From Pleurostoma richardsiae (lineage: Eukaryota; Ascomycota; Sordariomycetes; Calosphaeriales; Pleurostomataceae), in assembly GCA_030052745.1 (NCBI GenBank), contig JANBVO010000008.1, positions 372,001 through 436,000 on the forward strand: a stretch of 64,000 nucleotides of DNA, written 5' to 3'. Below the pieces are notes generated by a model. The model was not told the origin of the DNA, did not search any database, and worked only from the letters and a program-made list of their open reading frames with translations. How positions within the stretch are numbered: the stretch's first letter is position 1; each line of letters opens with the position of its first letter. A program made the translations under genes and the position numbers. Below, piece after piece: positions 47,429-58,468 of this stretch.

Positions 47429-48773
47429 TCTAGCCTGTATTCCTTGTATTACATTTCCAGTCAAGGGAGGGTCGACTTGCTAAACCCTGCTTTTCTAGGA
47501 CTTGTCCGTCCTGTCATAGTAACGAGACTTATCCAGTAGGCAACAGATTGTACATCATCATTGGACCTTGGGTGTTTGAGGCTATGAATTCGTGCTTCAC
47601 ATAGTTTAGCAACGGAGATTTGAGAACTTGATGTGTCTGAGGTGAGACCTTAGCTGGCCGGGTTGTCTAGGTCCGCTAGTCATCATCACACTTCTGATAC
47701 ATATTTCATTGTCATCTAAGTTCTCGTAATTCCCAGTCCTGCAAGGCGGTACACATCATGTCTGGTTGATCCGTCACGGCGATGTGCTGGAAAAACGGAG
47801 TAAATCCAGTGTCACAATCCTGCCTGCCAGGCTCCCTACGTGCTACCCGAAACACTACTAGTGCCAGCTCTGCTTCTCGTCTCTGACGATTGCGTTCCAT
47901 TCCTGTCCAGCTTCAATATTTTGTTATATCTGCGAGCGTCGTGTCCTGTTTGGCTAGGAAGCTCTCCAAGGCTTGTTAAACTAGCGTTCAACACGTGGTG
48001 GTAGTTACTGACTGGATCTTGGCGGCGATGGGTGTTCTGTCTGGAAAAATACCGCTCCACAATCTCGGTCCACTTCCTTCCGTGGGCTCGTACAGCATTC
48101 TGCAATATGTGATCCTGGGATGTTGTTGTTCAGTAGGTGCTCGGTCGACCACTGAAAGGATTCTGCACAGGGTGCACTCTGAACTCACGTCGTACAAGGA
48201 CCACCAACCGCGATTAATGCCTGGTTTTGCGGCCTCGTGCCACCGCCTAGCGCATGCTTATCGCGGCGAAATGTCAGCTCGTGTTGAAGGCTACTGTCGG
48301 CGGTCCGCAGGGGCCAAGCGGTAGCACTACGCGATCGGCTAGTAAATCAAGGAGACTCTAACGACCACCACCGGCGCTAGCAATGGCTGGCTAAGTTCGC
48401 GATGCTAGCGGGATGTCGTTGCCAGGAGGTGGGTGGTTGCCGCACGAAGCTGGCCGTCTCAAAGTATGGCTCACGGATGCCGTAGCAGAGGGGACTCGCA
48501 CACATACGCGCTGGTACATCGTGGATCTGTTTTCTGAAGGAACAGCACACTGGTCCAGAAAGGATAGCAATGGCTAGATGTTCTCAAGGATGGAGTGATT
48601 AGGCTATGCCGACAAACTACAAGGTGGCCGATCTGCACTTCGCCCAATGACGGCTCTGGCAAGGTATAAACCGTCCATATGACATCTTTCTCGGCCATCT
48701 TTCTAGCCGATGAGTTTGCTATCAGATTATAGATTCCTGGTTAACAACTTGATATACTTCTTCCCGGGAGATT
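47429..48773. other. convergent intergenic region, no gene seen
   Basis: Separates the 3' ends of the dioxygenase (plus) and acyl-CoA dehydrogenase (minus) genes, unusually long for a convergent gap. No domain-bearing frame was found, so lost sequence is possible. Confidence 0.5.
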
Positions 48774-50385
48774 TCAGAGCTTGGGCTTCGTTTCATGAGT
48801 CCATCCCAGATGTAGAGGGTCCACCTTCGACAGATTGTAGTACTGGAAGAGCTTCTCCTCCAGCACCTTTTGTTTTTCGAGGCGCTCGCGGACTTCTTGG
48901 GCACGCCGACATTCCCGCTTTCCCAGTTGTAGAAGATGGACTTCGTCCGGCCCGTCCACGAGCCTCATAGTCCTGGCAGAGGCCCACATGTATGCTAAAG
49001 GGGTGTCCTGGCTGACGCCAGCACCGCCATAGATCTGAATCGCGTTGTCAAGGACGCGGTCCAGAACCTGAGGAACAAGCACCTTGGCTTCGGCGATCTC
49101 CTTCATGGCCAGCTTCGCATTGCCCTCATCCATCTTCACGGCCGCGTTCAGCACGACCAGTCGAGCCGAGTCGATCCCGATCCGTGCTCGGGCGACCCGA
49201 CTGAGTACCAAGCCGTGCTCATGAAGCATCTTGCCGAAGGGCTTTTTGCTGGGCTCGTGGATGCGCGAGATTATCAGATCAAGAGCTCGCTCGGCCTGTG
49301 TACGTCAGCGTAAGGAGGGAATCGAGCCAACGTAGGAGGCAAACTCACCGCACCGATACACCGCATAGTATGATGGATTCTTCCAGGGCCTAGCCGGCCC
49401 TGGATGATCTCAAACCCCCGCCCCTCGCCTAATACCATGTTCGACACGGGGATACGAACATTGTTGAAGCTAATGTGCCCATGGCCGTGCGGCGCATCAT
49501 CGTATCCGAAGACCGACAGCATACGATGGACTGTAATTCCGGGAGTCCGGGCGGGCACAAGGACGACTGACTGCTGTCGATAGGGATTGGGGTTGTTGGG
49601 ATCGGTCTTACCCATGACGATATAAATCTCGCAATGCGGGTCGCCCGCACCACTGCTCCACCATTTCTAACTACCTCGTTAGACGATAACCGCTCCAAAC
49701 TGGGAGATTTCACTTACACTGCCATTAAGCACGTATTCATTACCCTCCCTGTAGATCTGGAATTTGATGTTGGTTGCGTCGCTAGATGCAATGTCCGGCT
49801 CCGTCATCAAGAATGCGGACCGGATCTTACCATCTAGCAACGGTCCCAGCCAGTCTTTCTTCTGGGCAGCATTCCCGAACTTCTCCAGAACCTCCATGTT
49901 ACCAGTGTCTGGAGCAGAGCAGTTCATCGCCTGCCGCAGAGTCGTCACGTTAGCGCCTGTCTCATCTTTATACACGGCTCAGAACCCATGATCCCAACAT
50001 ACCTCGCTCGCAGTCAAGCTCTTCCCGAGTTGCTCTGCCATCAGGCCGTATTCAAGATTGGTAAAGCCGCTTCCCTCTCCACGGGCATGCTTTGCTAGAA
50101 ACAAGTTCCAAAGGCCGCGTTTCCGCGCCTCCTCCTTGAGGTCCTCTAGGACTCTCTGGTGGGAGGCAAAACGCTCTCGGGCTCCCAAGCCAAGCTGGTG
50201 TGTGAAGACGGCATCGCCGGGGATGCACTTCTCCTGCACAAAGCGTTCCACCTGCATAGCCCATCAGTTGCAGCTTCGACTTTCGGGGTTATGGAGCACC
50301 TCACTTCGTCGAGCGTTTGCTGTGCTTTCCTGCTCACCTTGCCCGCCACAGCTGCCGGGATTCTAGCCGATGCTGCGTTATCCAT
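48774..50385 (-). CDS. acyl-CoA dehydrogenase (ACAD10/11-like)
   Basis: Five exons (50385-50305, 50251-50003, 49930-49718, 49666-49349, 49295-48774) join in frame to 460 residues. Signature pieces are [31 protein letters not shown], the FAD/substrate region [39 protein letters not shown] and the C-terminal [33 protein letters not shown]. The protein is an FAD-dependent alpha,beta-dehydrogenase of acyl-CoA thioesters. The closest group is the CaiA/ACAD11 type, which acts on long-chain or hydroxylated acyl-CoAs (family knowledge). There is no obvious mitochondrial presequence. The end PKL is only a weak peroxisomal PTS1 candidate. It lies inside the decayed cluster and may have served it, or be unrelated lipid metabolism. 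Confidence 0.93.
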
Positions 50386-50944
50386 CTTGGGCGAAGACTA
50401 TGACGGCGAAACCGTTACTCGAGGACAAGAGAGCATCAACAAGGAACGCCTGATTGCTTGCCGTCGAAGGAGAGTGAGGAAAGGCCAGCGGTGAGGAACC
50501 GGGGTAGGCAAGAAATGAAAGCAAACACCTGCTGTCCGGGGCAGAGGTATGCATTCAATTGGCATGACAAAGGGTCAGAGGTAACTTGCCCGCTGCCGAG
50601 GTAGCCAATCCTTCGTCGGTCCGCCCGGCAGGCTTCCCCGCAGAGGACTCCCGGGGAGGAGGGTCAAAATGGGGTTAGAGAGAAGGGGGGTGGAGAGAGA
50701 TAAGTAGTGGGCCCTAGGAAAGACTATTGCGCAGCGCCGTCGGTTCTCCATGGATCAATAGTAAACGCAGGTCGCTTTGCCCCTTACGAACTCACCGCAG
50801 TATGCAAGATAAACCAAAGGGATCAAGCCTCGAACAGAGCATTCTGGATCATAATATCCACTGATCTGATTTGCATGCGTTTCAAGTCTATTTTCATGGA
50901 GGGTCTTTGCTCTTTGCTTATCACTAACAATGCTGATACACCAT
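50386..50944. other. intergenic, no gene seen
   Basis: Upstream of the acyl-CoA dehydrogenase and of the old-yellow-enzyme relic. No N-terminal part of that reductase could be read here. Confidence 0.5.
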
Positions 50945-51540
50945 AGACATTCAAAGCTTGGCTGCAAAGGCTCTATCCCGAACCCGGACATTGCGGGTCG
51001 TTCTCGCTTTGCGATAGAGGTTATCGAGGCAGTCTGCGACACTATTAGTCCGGAGAGGATAGGCATCCGTTTTAGTCCCTGGAGCACCTACAACGGCATG
51101 AGAATGGACAATCCTATCCCGCAGTTCGAGGACGTTGTTCAGAAGACTGCACCGCTTGGAATAGCGTATCTTCATCTCGTTGAATCGAGGGTCGCCGGCA
51201 ATATCGACGTAGAGGCCACAGAGAAACTATCATTGTTTACAAACACTGGAAAGGCCCGATTCTCGTGGCAGGCGGATTCACGCCTGCCTCTCTGCACGAC
51301 GTCTGGTGGATGATGAGCACCGAGACAAAGACACCGTCGTCATGTTTGGGCGATATTTCCTCTCAAATCCTGACTTAGTATTTCGGATTCAGAAAGGACT
51401 AGAGCTAAACAAGTACGACCGCAACATGTTCTATACCCCTGAGATAGTTCATGGATATACTGACTATGTACATGGCAGAAATGAGAAGAGAATTCTTCGC
51501 ACAGTTGATAGACCCAGCCTATACACATGTGACTGGCTAT
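50945..51540 (+). pseudogene. old yellow enzyme (NADH:flavin oxidoreductase) C-terminal relic
   Basis: The C-terminal half of an OYE/12-oxophytodienoate-reductase-like barrel is readable in pieces: NPDIAGRSRFAIEVIEAVCDTI, ERIGIRFSPWSTYNGMRMDNPIPQF and [18 protein letters not shown] in one frame. Then [18 protein letters not shown] reads in a second frame near 51250, and [23 protein letters not shown] with [13 protein letters not shown] in a third from about 51310. The first 200 or so residues are missing. Intact relatives reduce activated C=C bonds using FMN. The two frame changes and the truncation make this non-functional. Confidence 0.85.
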
Positions 51541-51946
51541 GTTGACCTGATTAGTGATAAACACATCACGTAAAGACCCTTCTCCCAAAGTCACGTAATT
51601 TTTATCTCACTCTGGATATGTACGAGTACTAATAGCCGATGCCTGCCCAGACACATCAGTTGCGAACTGCGAGAATCGAACTCTGTTCAGGAGGATTTCT
51701 TAGCGGTGCGGGTGGGGTGCCGAAGCAGGCTCCACTATTGTCAACACATACTCCGTACATATTCGGAATATACAGCGAACTCGGGAATATACAAACTTCC
51801 GAGCTGACCTGAAGTTCAAACGCCGAAATCACAAAACATAAGGGAAAACGCGCTCGCACCACCGCCACCTAAGCCATTTTATGCCTTGATCGTCCACGGG
51901 ATTACAGGCTACAACAGACGCCCCTCTTCCTCCCCCTCCCCCTTCA
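51541..51946. other. intergenic, no gene seen
   Basis: Lies between the reductase relic and the second Zn2Cys6 gene; should hold the promoter of the latter. A CT-rich stretch at 51920-51944 sits just before its ATG. Confidence 0.5.
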
Positions 51947-54502
51947 ATGAATACTTCTGGTAGCGAGCCACAGAGGGCGGGAGAAGCCGGGAAACGTGCC
52001 CTCAAAGCTAACAAGGCATGTGTGCCCTGCCGTGAACGCAAGGTCAAGTGCGATGCCGCCGTGATTGGCCTCCCCTGTAGCAGCTGTACCAGCAGGCAGT
52101 GTGCCAAGGACTGTGTACTGCCGGTCCGTAAGGGTCGGACCAGGTGAGTTGATTACTGATAGGATGGTTCATGGTTCATGATTCATCAAGGTGCGTGCTA
52201 ACATAGACGGGGCTCATAGGAAAGTAATACATGTTTTACCAACTCCTAGCCACGTACAAGTATGCTTTAGATGATTGGCAATGTCCCAGCTGCTTCTCTT
52301 CACCTTTTTTCCCTTCTGCTGCTTCGGCGATCCTTCAGAATTCCCACTAACCGTTGCCAGACTGCAGGCATCCCGGCGACATCCAACAGTAGCCAGTTAG
52401 ACAATCTCAATCAATCTGATCAATCAAAACGATCAAAACAATCAGAGCAACCTCCCACTTCCGATCCCCTGGGCTGCCAAAGCCCACGTCAGACTGAGCC
52501 AGATCTGCTCTACCTCAATATCCTAAACGACGCTGTGAAAGAAACTACAGAATCCAGTCAACACCACACCACTTCCAGTACCCCGTACCGTCCAAGACCA
52601 GAAGACAGTTTTACTCCGCGGAACTGTCTATGGACCAGGCTACCGCAATTGGACGACATTGATAATGAATATCTTGTCAAGAAGGGTGTCTTCGATCTAC
52701 CTCCTCCGCGCTACTTGTGAGATAATCTTGGAATCCTCCATCCTCCATTTTCTCTAGGTCTTCGTCTTCACTCTACTCACAGACGAAAACAACAGGGATG
52801 CCCTCATTAAGACATACTTTGACCACGTCTACCCTTTTGCTCCCGTGATCAACAGAGCTGATTTTGTTCGCGGCTATCAATCCGGCGACTGCTCGTTGTT
52901 CCTGCTCCGCGCCATATTGACACCAGCCAGTCTCCATGCGCCAGCAGATGTGCTATCTGCCTGCGGCTTTGCCAGCCGCTCGGCCGCACAGGAATCGTTA
53001 TTCTCCAAGGCCAAGTTGCTCCACGACTTTGCCGCTGAAGATGACCCGTTGTTGATGCTCCAGGGATCCATCATCTTGTGCATGGTGATTCTCGACCACC
53101 CCAGCGACCGGGACTTTAGCTACTGGTTCCACAACGCGATCCGTCTTGCCACCAAGCTTGACCTACGCAACACGTGCGTATCCTACTCCTAGACTGTGAC
53201 ACCTGTGACATGTATTGCAGGTACTAACTGCCTACGGACTCTCCGACAGCTGTGTTCGAGAAGACAAACCCCGCAAAGTCTTAAAGCTGTACAGAAGGAT
53301 CTGGTGGGGTCTCTACGTACGTCCCTCTTCTCGTCACCTTGTTCTGTTCTTTCTGCTTTGAGCTTACTATAGCTACGTAGTTCTTAGACATTTTCCACGT
53401 CTTTGTCAATACCAGACACTCGCGACTACTCGAAAACACCTTCTCGATCAAGCCTAGGACGGAAGATGACTGGGAAGAGGAGGATGTCTTGGGAGCATCG
53501 TCCGGCTTGCTATCGGCGGTCACGCCTCAGCAAAAGGCCTCGCCTGTTGTCCACTGCGAGTTGTCTCGAATAAGTGCGTGTTGGGTCTATTCGATTCTTT
53601 GTTCTTATTCCGTTTTCTTTTTACTTTCAATCTGTAAACGATACCACAAGCATGACTAACTCTCTTTAGTCGGACAGTGTTTGTCCATTGTGACAAACAA
53701 GCCGCAGCAGGATCCTCGCCAAATGATGCACCCACTCGATGCATGGCGCGAGTCTCTCGCTTCCAAGATGCACGTGGGTGGGCATACTGGAACTGACGTG
53801 TACTATCTGAATATACAAGCCATGAGCTACAGGTTTGAGTGCATCTTGTGTCGTCTGATACGACGCTGTTGGCAGCAGTCCCGGCATGCGGACTGGAGCG
53901 AGTGGGCCAAACAGCGGCTTCAGTCCGCTATTCTGGAGTTGGACGCGATTGCCAAGAGGGTGTTGGCGCGTGGTACCCTTCAGGACTTTCCCATATCTTT
54001 GTAGGTGCCATCCATTTCTTTCCATTTTCCCATTTTTCGGACATGCTCTATAGAACGCACCAATGAAACTGACAATGGCCTTGTCAGCGTAACCACAATG
54101 ACTGCGCTGCTCGCTCTACATATCGAATCGGCCCTCGATCCAGCCGAGACAGACCTCGTCCGTTCCATGGCTCGGATATCCATCAGCCAGACAATGCTTG
54201 TTCTCACCCAAGGAAAAGAAATACCCGCCCTAAAAAGAGCGCTGCCGGTATTTGAGGAGATTCTTGCCAAGAAAAACCTGTACTTGGCTCCGCCCAACAT
54301 TCCCGGTCAAGTACCTGCGCAGCCGCAATCACAAGACACCAGCATGGCGGATGCGTCCGCTTTGCCGCACACACAGGTCAGCGTAGTTCCGTCTCAATTG
54401 GAGCAGGGTGAGAATAATTCGTCGTTCTATGGGGATTTCCTAGGATTTGATTTCTTGGACGAGTGGCAGATTGGGCAACTGGATTTTACTGGTCAATGTT
54501 GA
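51947..54502 (+). CDS. Zn2Cys6 fungal transcription factor, seven exons
   Basis: Exons 51947-52143, 52339-52716, 52796-53173, 53250-53316, 53381-53573, 53670-54000 and 54088-54502 join in frame to 652 residues. The zinc cluster is C25-x2-C28-x6-C35 then C44-x2-C47 and C56 (CVPCRERKVKC ... CSSC). The fungal-specific domain contains DALIKTYFDHVYPFAPVINRADFVRGY, IWWGLYFLDIFHVFVNTRHSRLLENT and DDWEEED. The C-terminus is acidic and aromatic (FLGFDFLDEW), a likely activation region. The first intron (195 nt) has a pyrimidine-rich end and is the least certain. It is a nuclear regulator and may control the convergent MFS transporter next to it. Confidence 0.88.
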
Positions 54503-54873
54503 CACGGTTTTCCCAAGAACGGGCGGAATAGAGGCAGTTGGATTATCTGGCGCAATGTTAACCGTATGGGAATCTATTAGCACGCGGAGCTTGTCGATTC
54601 AACATCTCCCACCTGCAACTTTCCCGTCGTCCAGTTGCAATGACAGCCTAGGCCATTAGGTAGCTCAAGTCTAATTGACCTGGTTCTTCTATCTATAATG
54701 AAGCAAAAAGAAAATAAGAAAACAATAATAAAATGAAAGCAACCTATCTATACCACAATTTTGAGTCCATACTTTGCATACTTCCATCCATCTCTAAAAA
54801 CCTCACGCCGGCGCCCCATTACGTATTACGGGAGGGCCAATAATACTGTCGGGACCAGCTTCCACTAAACAAC
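54503..54873. other. convergent intergenic gap
   Basis: AT-rich 3' regions of the Zn2Cys6 gene (plus) and the MFS gene (minus), with an A-rich run near 54705-54740. No gene. Confidence 0.65.
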
Positions 54874-56666
54874 CTATTCAGCCTCCTTCTCTGGCCCATT
54901 TGGCTCACCTCCAGTCACGACGACGTGCCGACGACGCATCATCTCCAGCACCTTTGCTGCTTCGGAAGCATACTTGCACTTGGAGCGTATCTGCGGACCG
55001 TACTTGTGGAACAGAAACGGGAAAGGCAGGCACCCAAGCACCAGGAACGCAGGAATGGAGCTCGCCCATTGATTCCCGAGATTCTCGTACATTTGGGTGG
55101 TAAACAGCGGAAACGCGGTGCCGAACAAAGACCGAAGCACCGAGTTGGCCGCCAGCACAGAAGCAGCATAGACGACATCTATACACCGGTGAGCATGGGC
55201 ATAGCTGCAGAAGATCGCGAAGCAAGGATCAAAACGTACAAGAGTCGACCAGATAGCTCATCAGCGAGATGAAGACCATGACAAGTCCACACGAGAAAAA
55301 CATGGCGCCGATAATGGGCACGATCCAGTGCACCGACGGATACGTCGTCCACGCAAACAGGAACAGACCAATCGGAAGGACAATAGAGCCTGCCATGGCC
55401 GTACCTAATCTGGCTTCTGGCTCGACTGCACATCCCTCTGCCTCGGCCGCCGCGCACAGGCGCACGTAGCGCTTGTTGTCCACGCCGGCCGCCAGTGTGG
55501 CAAGACAGACGCCAATGGCGACGCCCACAAACGGAAGTCCGGCGGTGGCCTGGCTCCAGCCTCGAGTAACTTGGAAGACAATGGGAAACCCGGCAAAGAA
55601 CATGTACAGTGTGCCATAGACGATAGAGACGTACAGCGATGTCAGCAAGACAATGGGTTCGCAGAATAAAAGGACCCAGACGCGCGTGAGAGAGACGGAG
55701 AGCTCTTGCGAGAGTGTCTTGGGCGGCTGTCCCGCATCGAGCCGGGACACATATACGCTTCCTGTCATCTGGGAGAGGGCCTTGGCTCGACATCGCAGAA
55801 TGAACGGTGCGTATGTTTCGCGGGTGACCAGCACCGTGGCAATACAGACCACACCGCCCAGTATGGCGATCAAACCGAGGATCCAGCGCCAGCCCTGGGC
55901 CTCGTTAAGAAAACCACCGGCAATGGGCCCTAAAAAGATGGGTAGGAATCAGCAAGTGTACAAGGGCAACAATGGCAAAATTGGCAGCATGGAAGAAGGA
56001 CATCGACCACCTACCAAGTGCAGGCCCCAGAAAGGGAGCCGTGACAAACATCCCCGTCGCCAGTCCGCGCTCCGCCTTGCTGAACATGTCGGCAATGACG
56101 CCCCCGGTATTCGTCATCGACGACGAGCCAAACGCGCTCGCAAAGAAGCGAAGAACCAGCAAGGCCGTGATATTGGGCGCGCACGCCGCCGCCACGCTGA
56201 ACACCGTATACGACGTGTACGAGACCACATAAATGGACTTGCGCCCGTACACCTCCGACAGAGGCGCCCAGATCAGCGGTCCCAGGGCGAACCCCAACAC
56301 GAAGAGCGACAAGCCCAGCGTGGCCACCTCCGCGGACACGTCAAAGCGCTGCATGACGCCTTCGATGCCGCTGGCGTACACCGAGCTGGCAAAGGTCACC
56401 GCAAACGTGGACAGGGACTGGAGAACGGCAATGGCCCATTTTCGCCCCTTGGAGAAGTTCATGGCGTCTTGGCGGTCGTTGTGCAGGTAATCGACAATGT
56501 AGGGGTCGTCGTCTGTGCCGTTGCCGGCGTAATTCTGGTTGCAGACATCATCGTCAAGGCGCGTGCGGAGGAGAAGAGATCGGATCCATGACATGCGTCG
56601 GGAGGAGTCCTTGGCTCGCTGGGGGACGTTGTCGTCAGAGACTGCGGGCTCGGGAAGGATGGCCAT
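54874..56666 (-). CDS. MFS drug:H+ antiporter (DHA1, 12 TM)
   Basis: Exons 56666-56015, 55929-55240 and 55178-54874 give 548 residues from ATG 56666 (MAILPEP); an in-frame ATG at 56744 would add 26. After about 75 hydrophilic residues the DHA1 pattern appears: [21 protein letters not shown] (motif A type), [25 protein letters not shown] (motif B) and [26 protein letters not shown] (motif C, across the first intron). The last exon ends [13 protein letters not shown]. Members export drugs, polyamines or mycotoxins across the plasma membrane. Its intact neighbour is a Zn2Cys6 regulator transcribed toward it. Confidence 0.92.
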
Positions 56667-58468
56667 GATGGGAACGACAGGAGGGACAGGAAGACCTGTG
56701 TCGAAATTCAAGATGCAGACGGAGGTAAACCAACGAGTTTCCATGCTTGAACGAGTTTCTATGCTCAGCCATCTTGTCACGGTGAGTAGAAAATCGTGCT
56801 CGCGGTTATATACTTCACGTCGGAAGTTTGGATTCGGAGTTTCAACATGGCAGGCAATATTGGCGAGAAACAAAAGCCCGCGGCGTTATCTACGGAATTA
56901 TAAAATCTTCCCGGCATGGCAAGGTCGGGTGATGCTCGCGGAATACGACGTCAATATACATCGTAAAATGAGATTCCATCATTTTGTAAGATTGCATCAG
57001 AGTATACCATCTCGTCTGTCACATTCCGTCGTGTTTACCGTAGATGCAAATGCCTGACAAGAGGACCTCCCTGACCGACGACCTTGTGTCGCAAGGAAGA
57101 GACGTCAGGGTCAAGATGAATCACAAAAAGTGGGTTGACTTGGCGTGAGCAGCTATCGTAAGACTTTTTTGTTGACTACGGCTAAGAAAATAAAAGCTCG
57201 AAACGTTTAAAACTATACAAATATGACCACGCCTCTGTTGTTGTCGCCCTCGAGGCTCGCCTCGGGGTCTACCCGGGGCAAAAGCGGGCCCGCCGCTACC
57301 GAACAGCGGCCCCGAAGCGAACCGGAGGCTACACCACCACACAAAGGTCACCGTCCGAGGACCGCCTTCCGGACAAAACCCACGCCACCTGGCCAGCAGT
57401 TCGGATGAAAGAAGGGATCTACCCGGTGGAAGGACCGTACCCTTATAAGGACATCATTACTGGTACACTGTTAGTTTCTAATAGGTTAACAGTTTCTGTA
57501 CGATGACTAGGTAACCACCTCGCTGTTAGGTGTTCTAGGTGCTCCCTCAGGGAGCCCCTAGGCCACGTCCCGCAGGCATGGCACGAGAGGTGCTAGGTCT
57601 GCCCTATTCAAGGCCTGTCCACCTAACAGATATAATAGATAGAGAATCAAGCTCTTTACACCTATTTACCAAATATCCTGACCTGAACGTCGTGCCTTCG
57701 TCTACGCAAACTCCCATGCAGTGAGTCTTGACTACCTGCGTGTTAACCTAAGCAATAAGGCCCAGCTTATTGTAGCAACCTGCTTTTTCTAGAAGTTTCA
57801 GCTAAAAGAAGCGAGTTCCGTCGTCTTTTGTTTTGACAATATTAAACATCTCCTGATCGGTAGACCTTTGACTTCGCCGTAGAGCACTGTCGAAGTCCGA
57901 TGAAATATTATCCTGGGTCTATAATACCGAAAAAAGGGCGGGCCAATGATATTGAAATATTGGTCCTTCAACTTGGTCCGATGGTCCTGGATATATGTAG
58001 GGCACACGATCGCCATTCCTTCGCCTCAACTCTGCATTAGGGCTGAGTCTAGGCAGCTGCACGTCAGAGTCGCCTTATGCTCGGTAGCTTAAGGGCGCGT
58101 TCATGATGGACCCGAAGCTGAAGTACCGTGTTGGGCAGCCATAAGTCACGCCAATCCGGGTCTCCGTTGCTGCCTACGCCTTTGCTAGAAACAGAACACG
58201 ACTGTGGGTTTCCCTCCTAGAGTTTTATGAACCCAGAGCCAACTGCATCAGCCACCTTTCGCCAACTCAAGAATATAAGGGACAAGGAGGGTTGCACAAC
58301 ATCCCAGCTTCGAGTCTCACCGCCTTGTCTGGATTATCATATCGAACTTGTTTCTCCTTGCTGTTGTGCTCAATATCTCTCATACCATCCCATCTAGGTT
58401 AGGAGTTAGGCAGGCAAGAAAAGAATTGAGCACAGTTACGGTGTCAAGCACGGTAACGTCAAGTACAA
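56667..58468. other. divergent intergenic region with repeat-like segment
   Basis: Separates the MFS antiporter start (minus) from the ABC half-transporter start (plus). The segment 57220-57730 changes composition sharply (GC-rich, then AT-rich) and has hairpins and inverted repeats, described separately. The rest shows nothing supported. Confidence 0.5.
57523..57629. repeat. 107-bp inverted-repeat element (MITE-like or LTR fragment)
   Basis: CTGTTAGGTG (57523-57532) and CACCTAACAG (57620-57629) are exact inverted copies bounding 107 bp. Inside is a near-perfect hairpin at 57535-57561 (12-bp stem with one mismatch, 3-base loop). No flanking target duplication is evident. Could be a non-autonomous transposon or part of a retroelement LTR. 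Confidence 0.45.

Noticed and set aside
57223-57408. 61-codon frame that could be a retroelement gag start
   Set aside because: Too short and without a zinc knuckle or other gag motif; kept only as part of the repeat-like segment.
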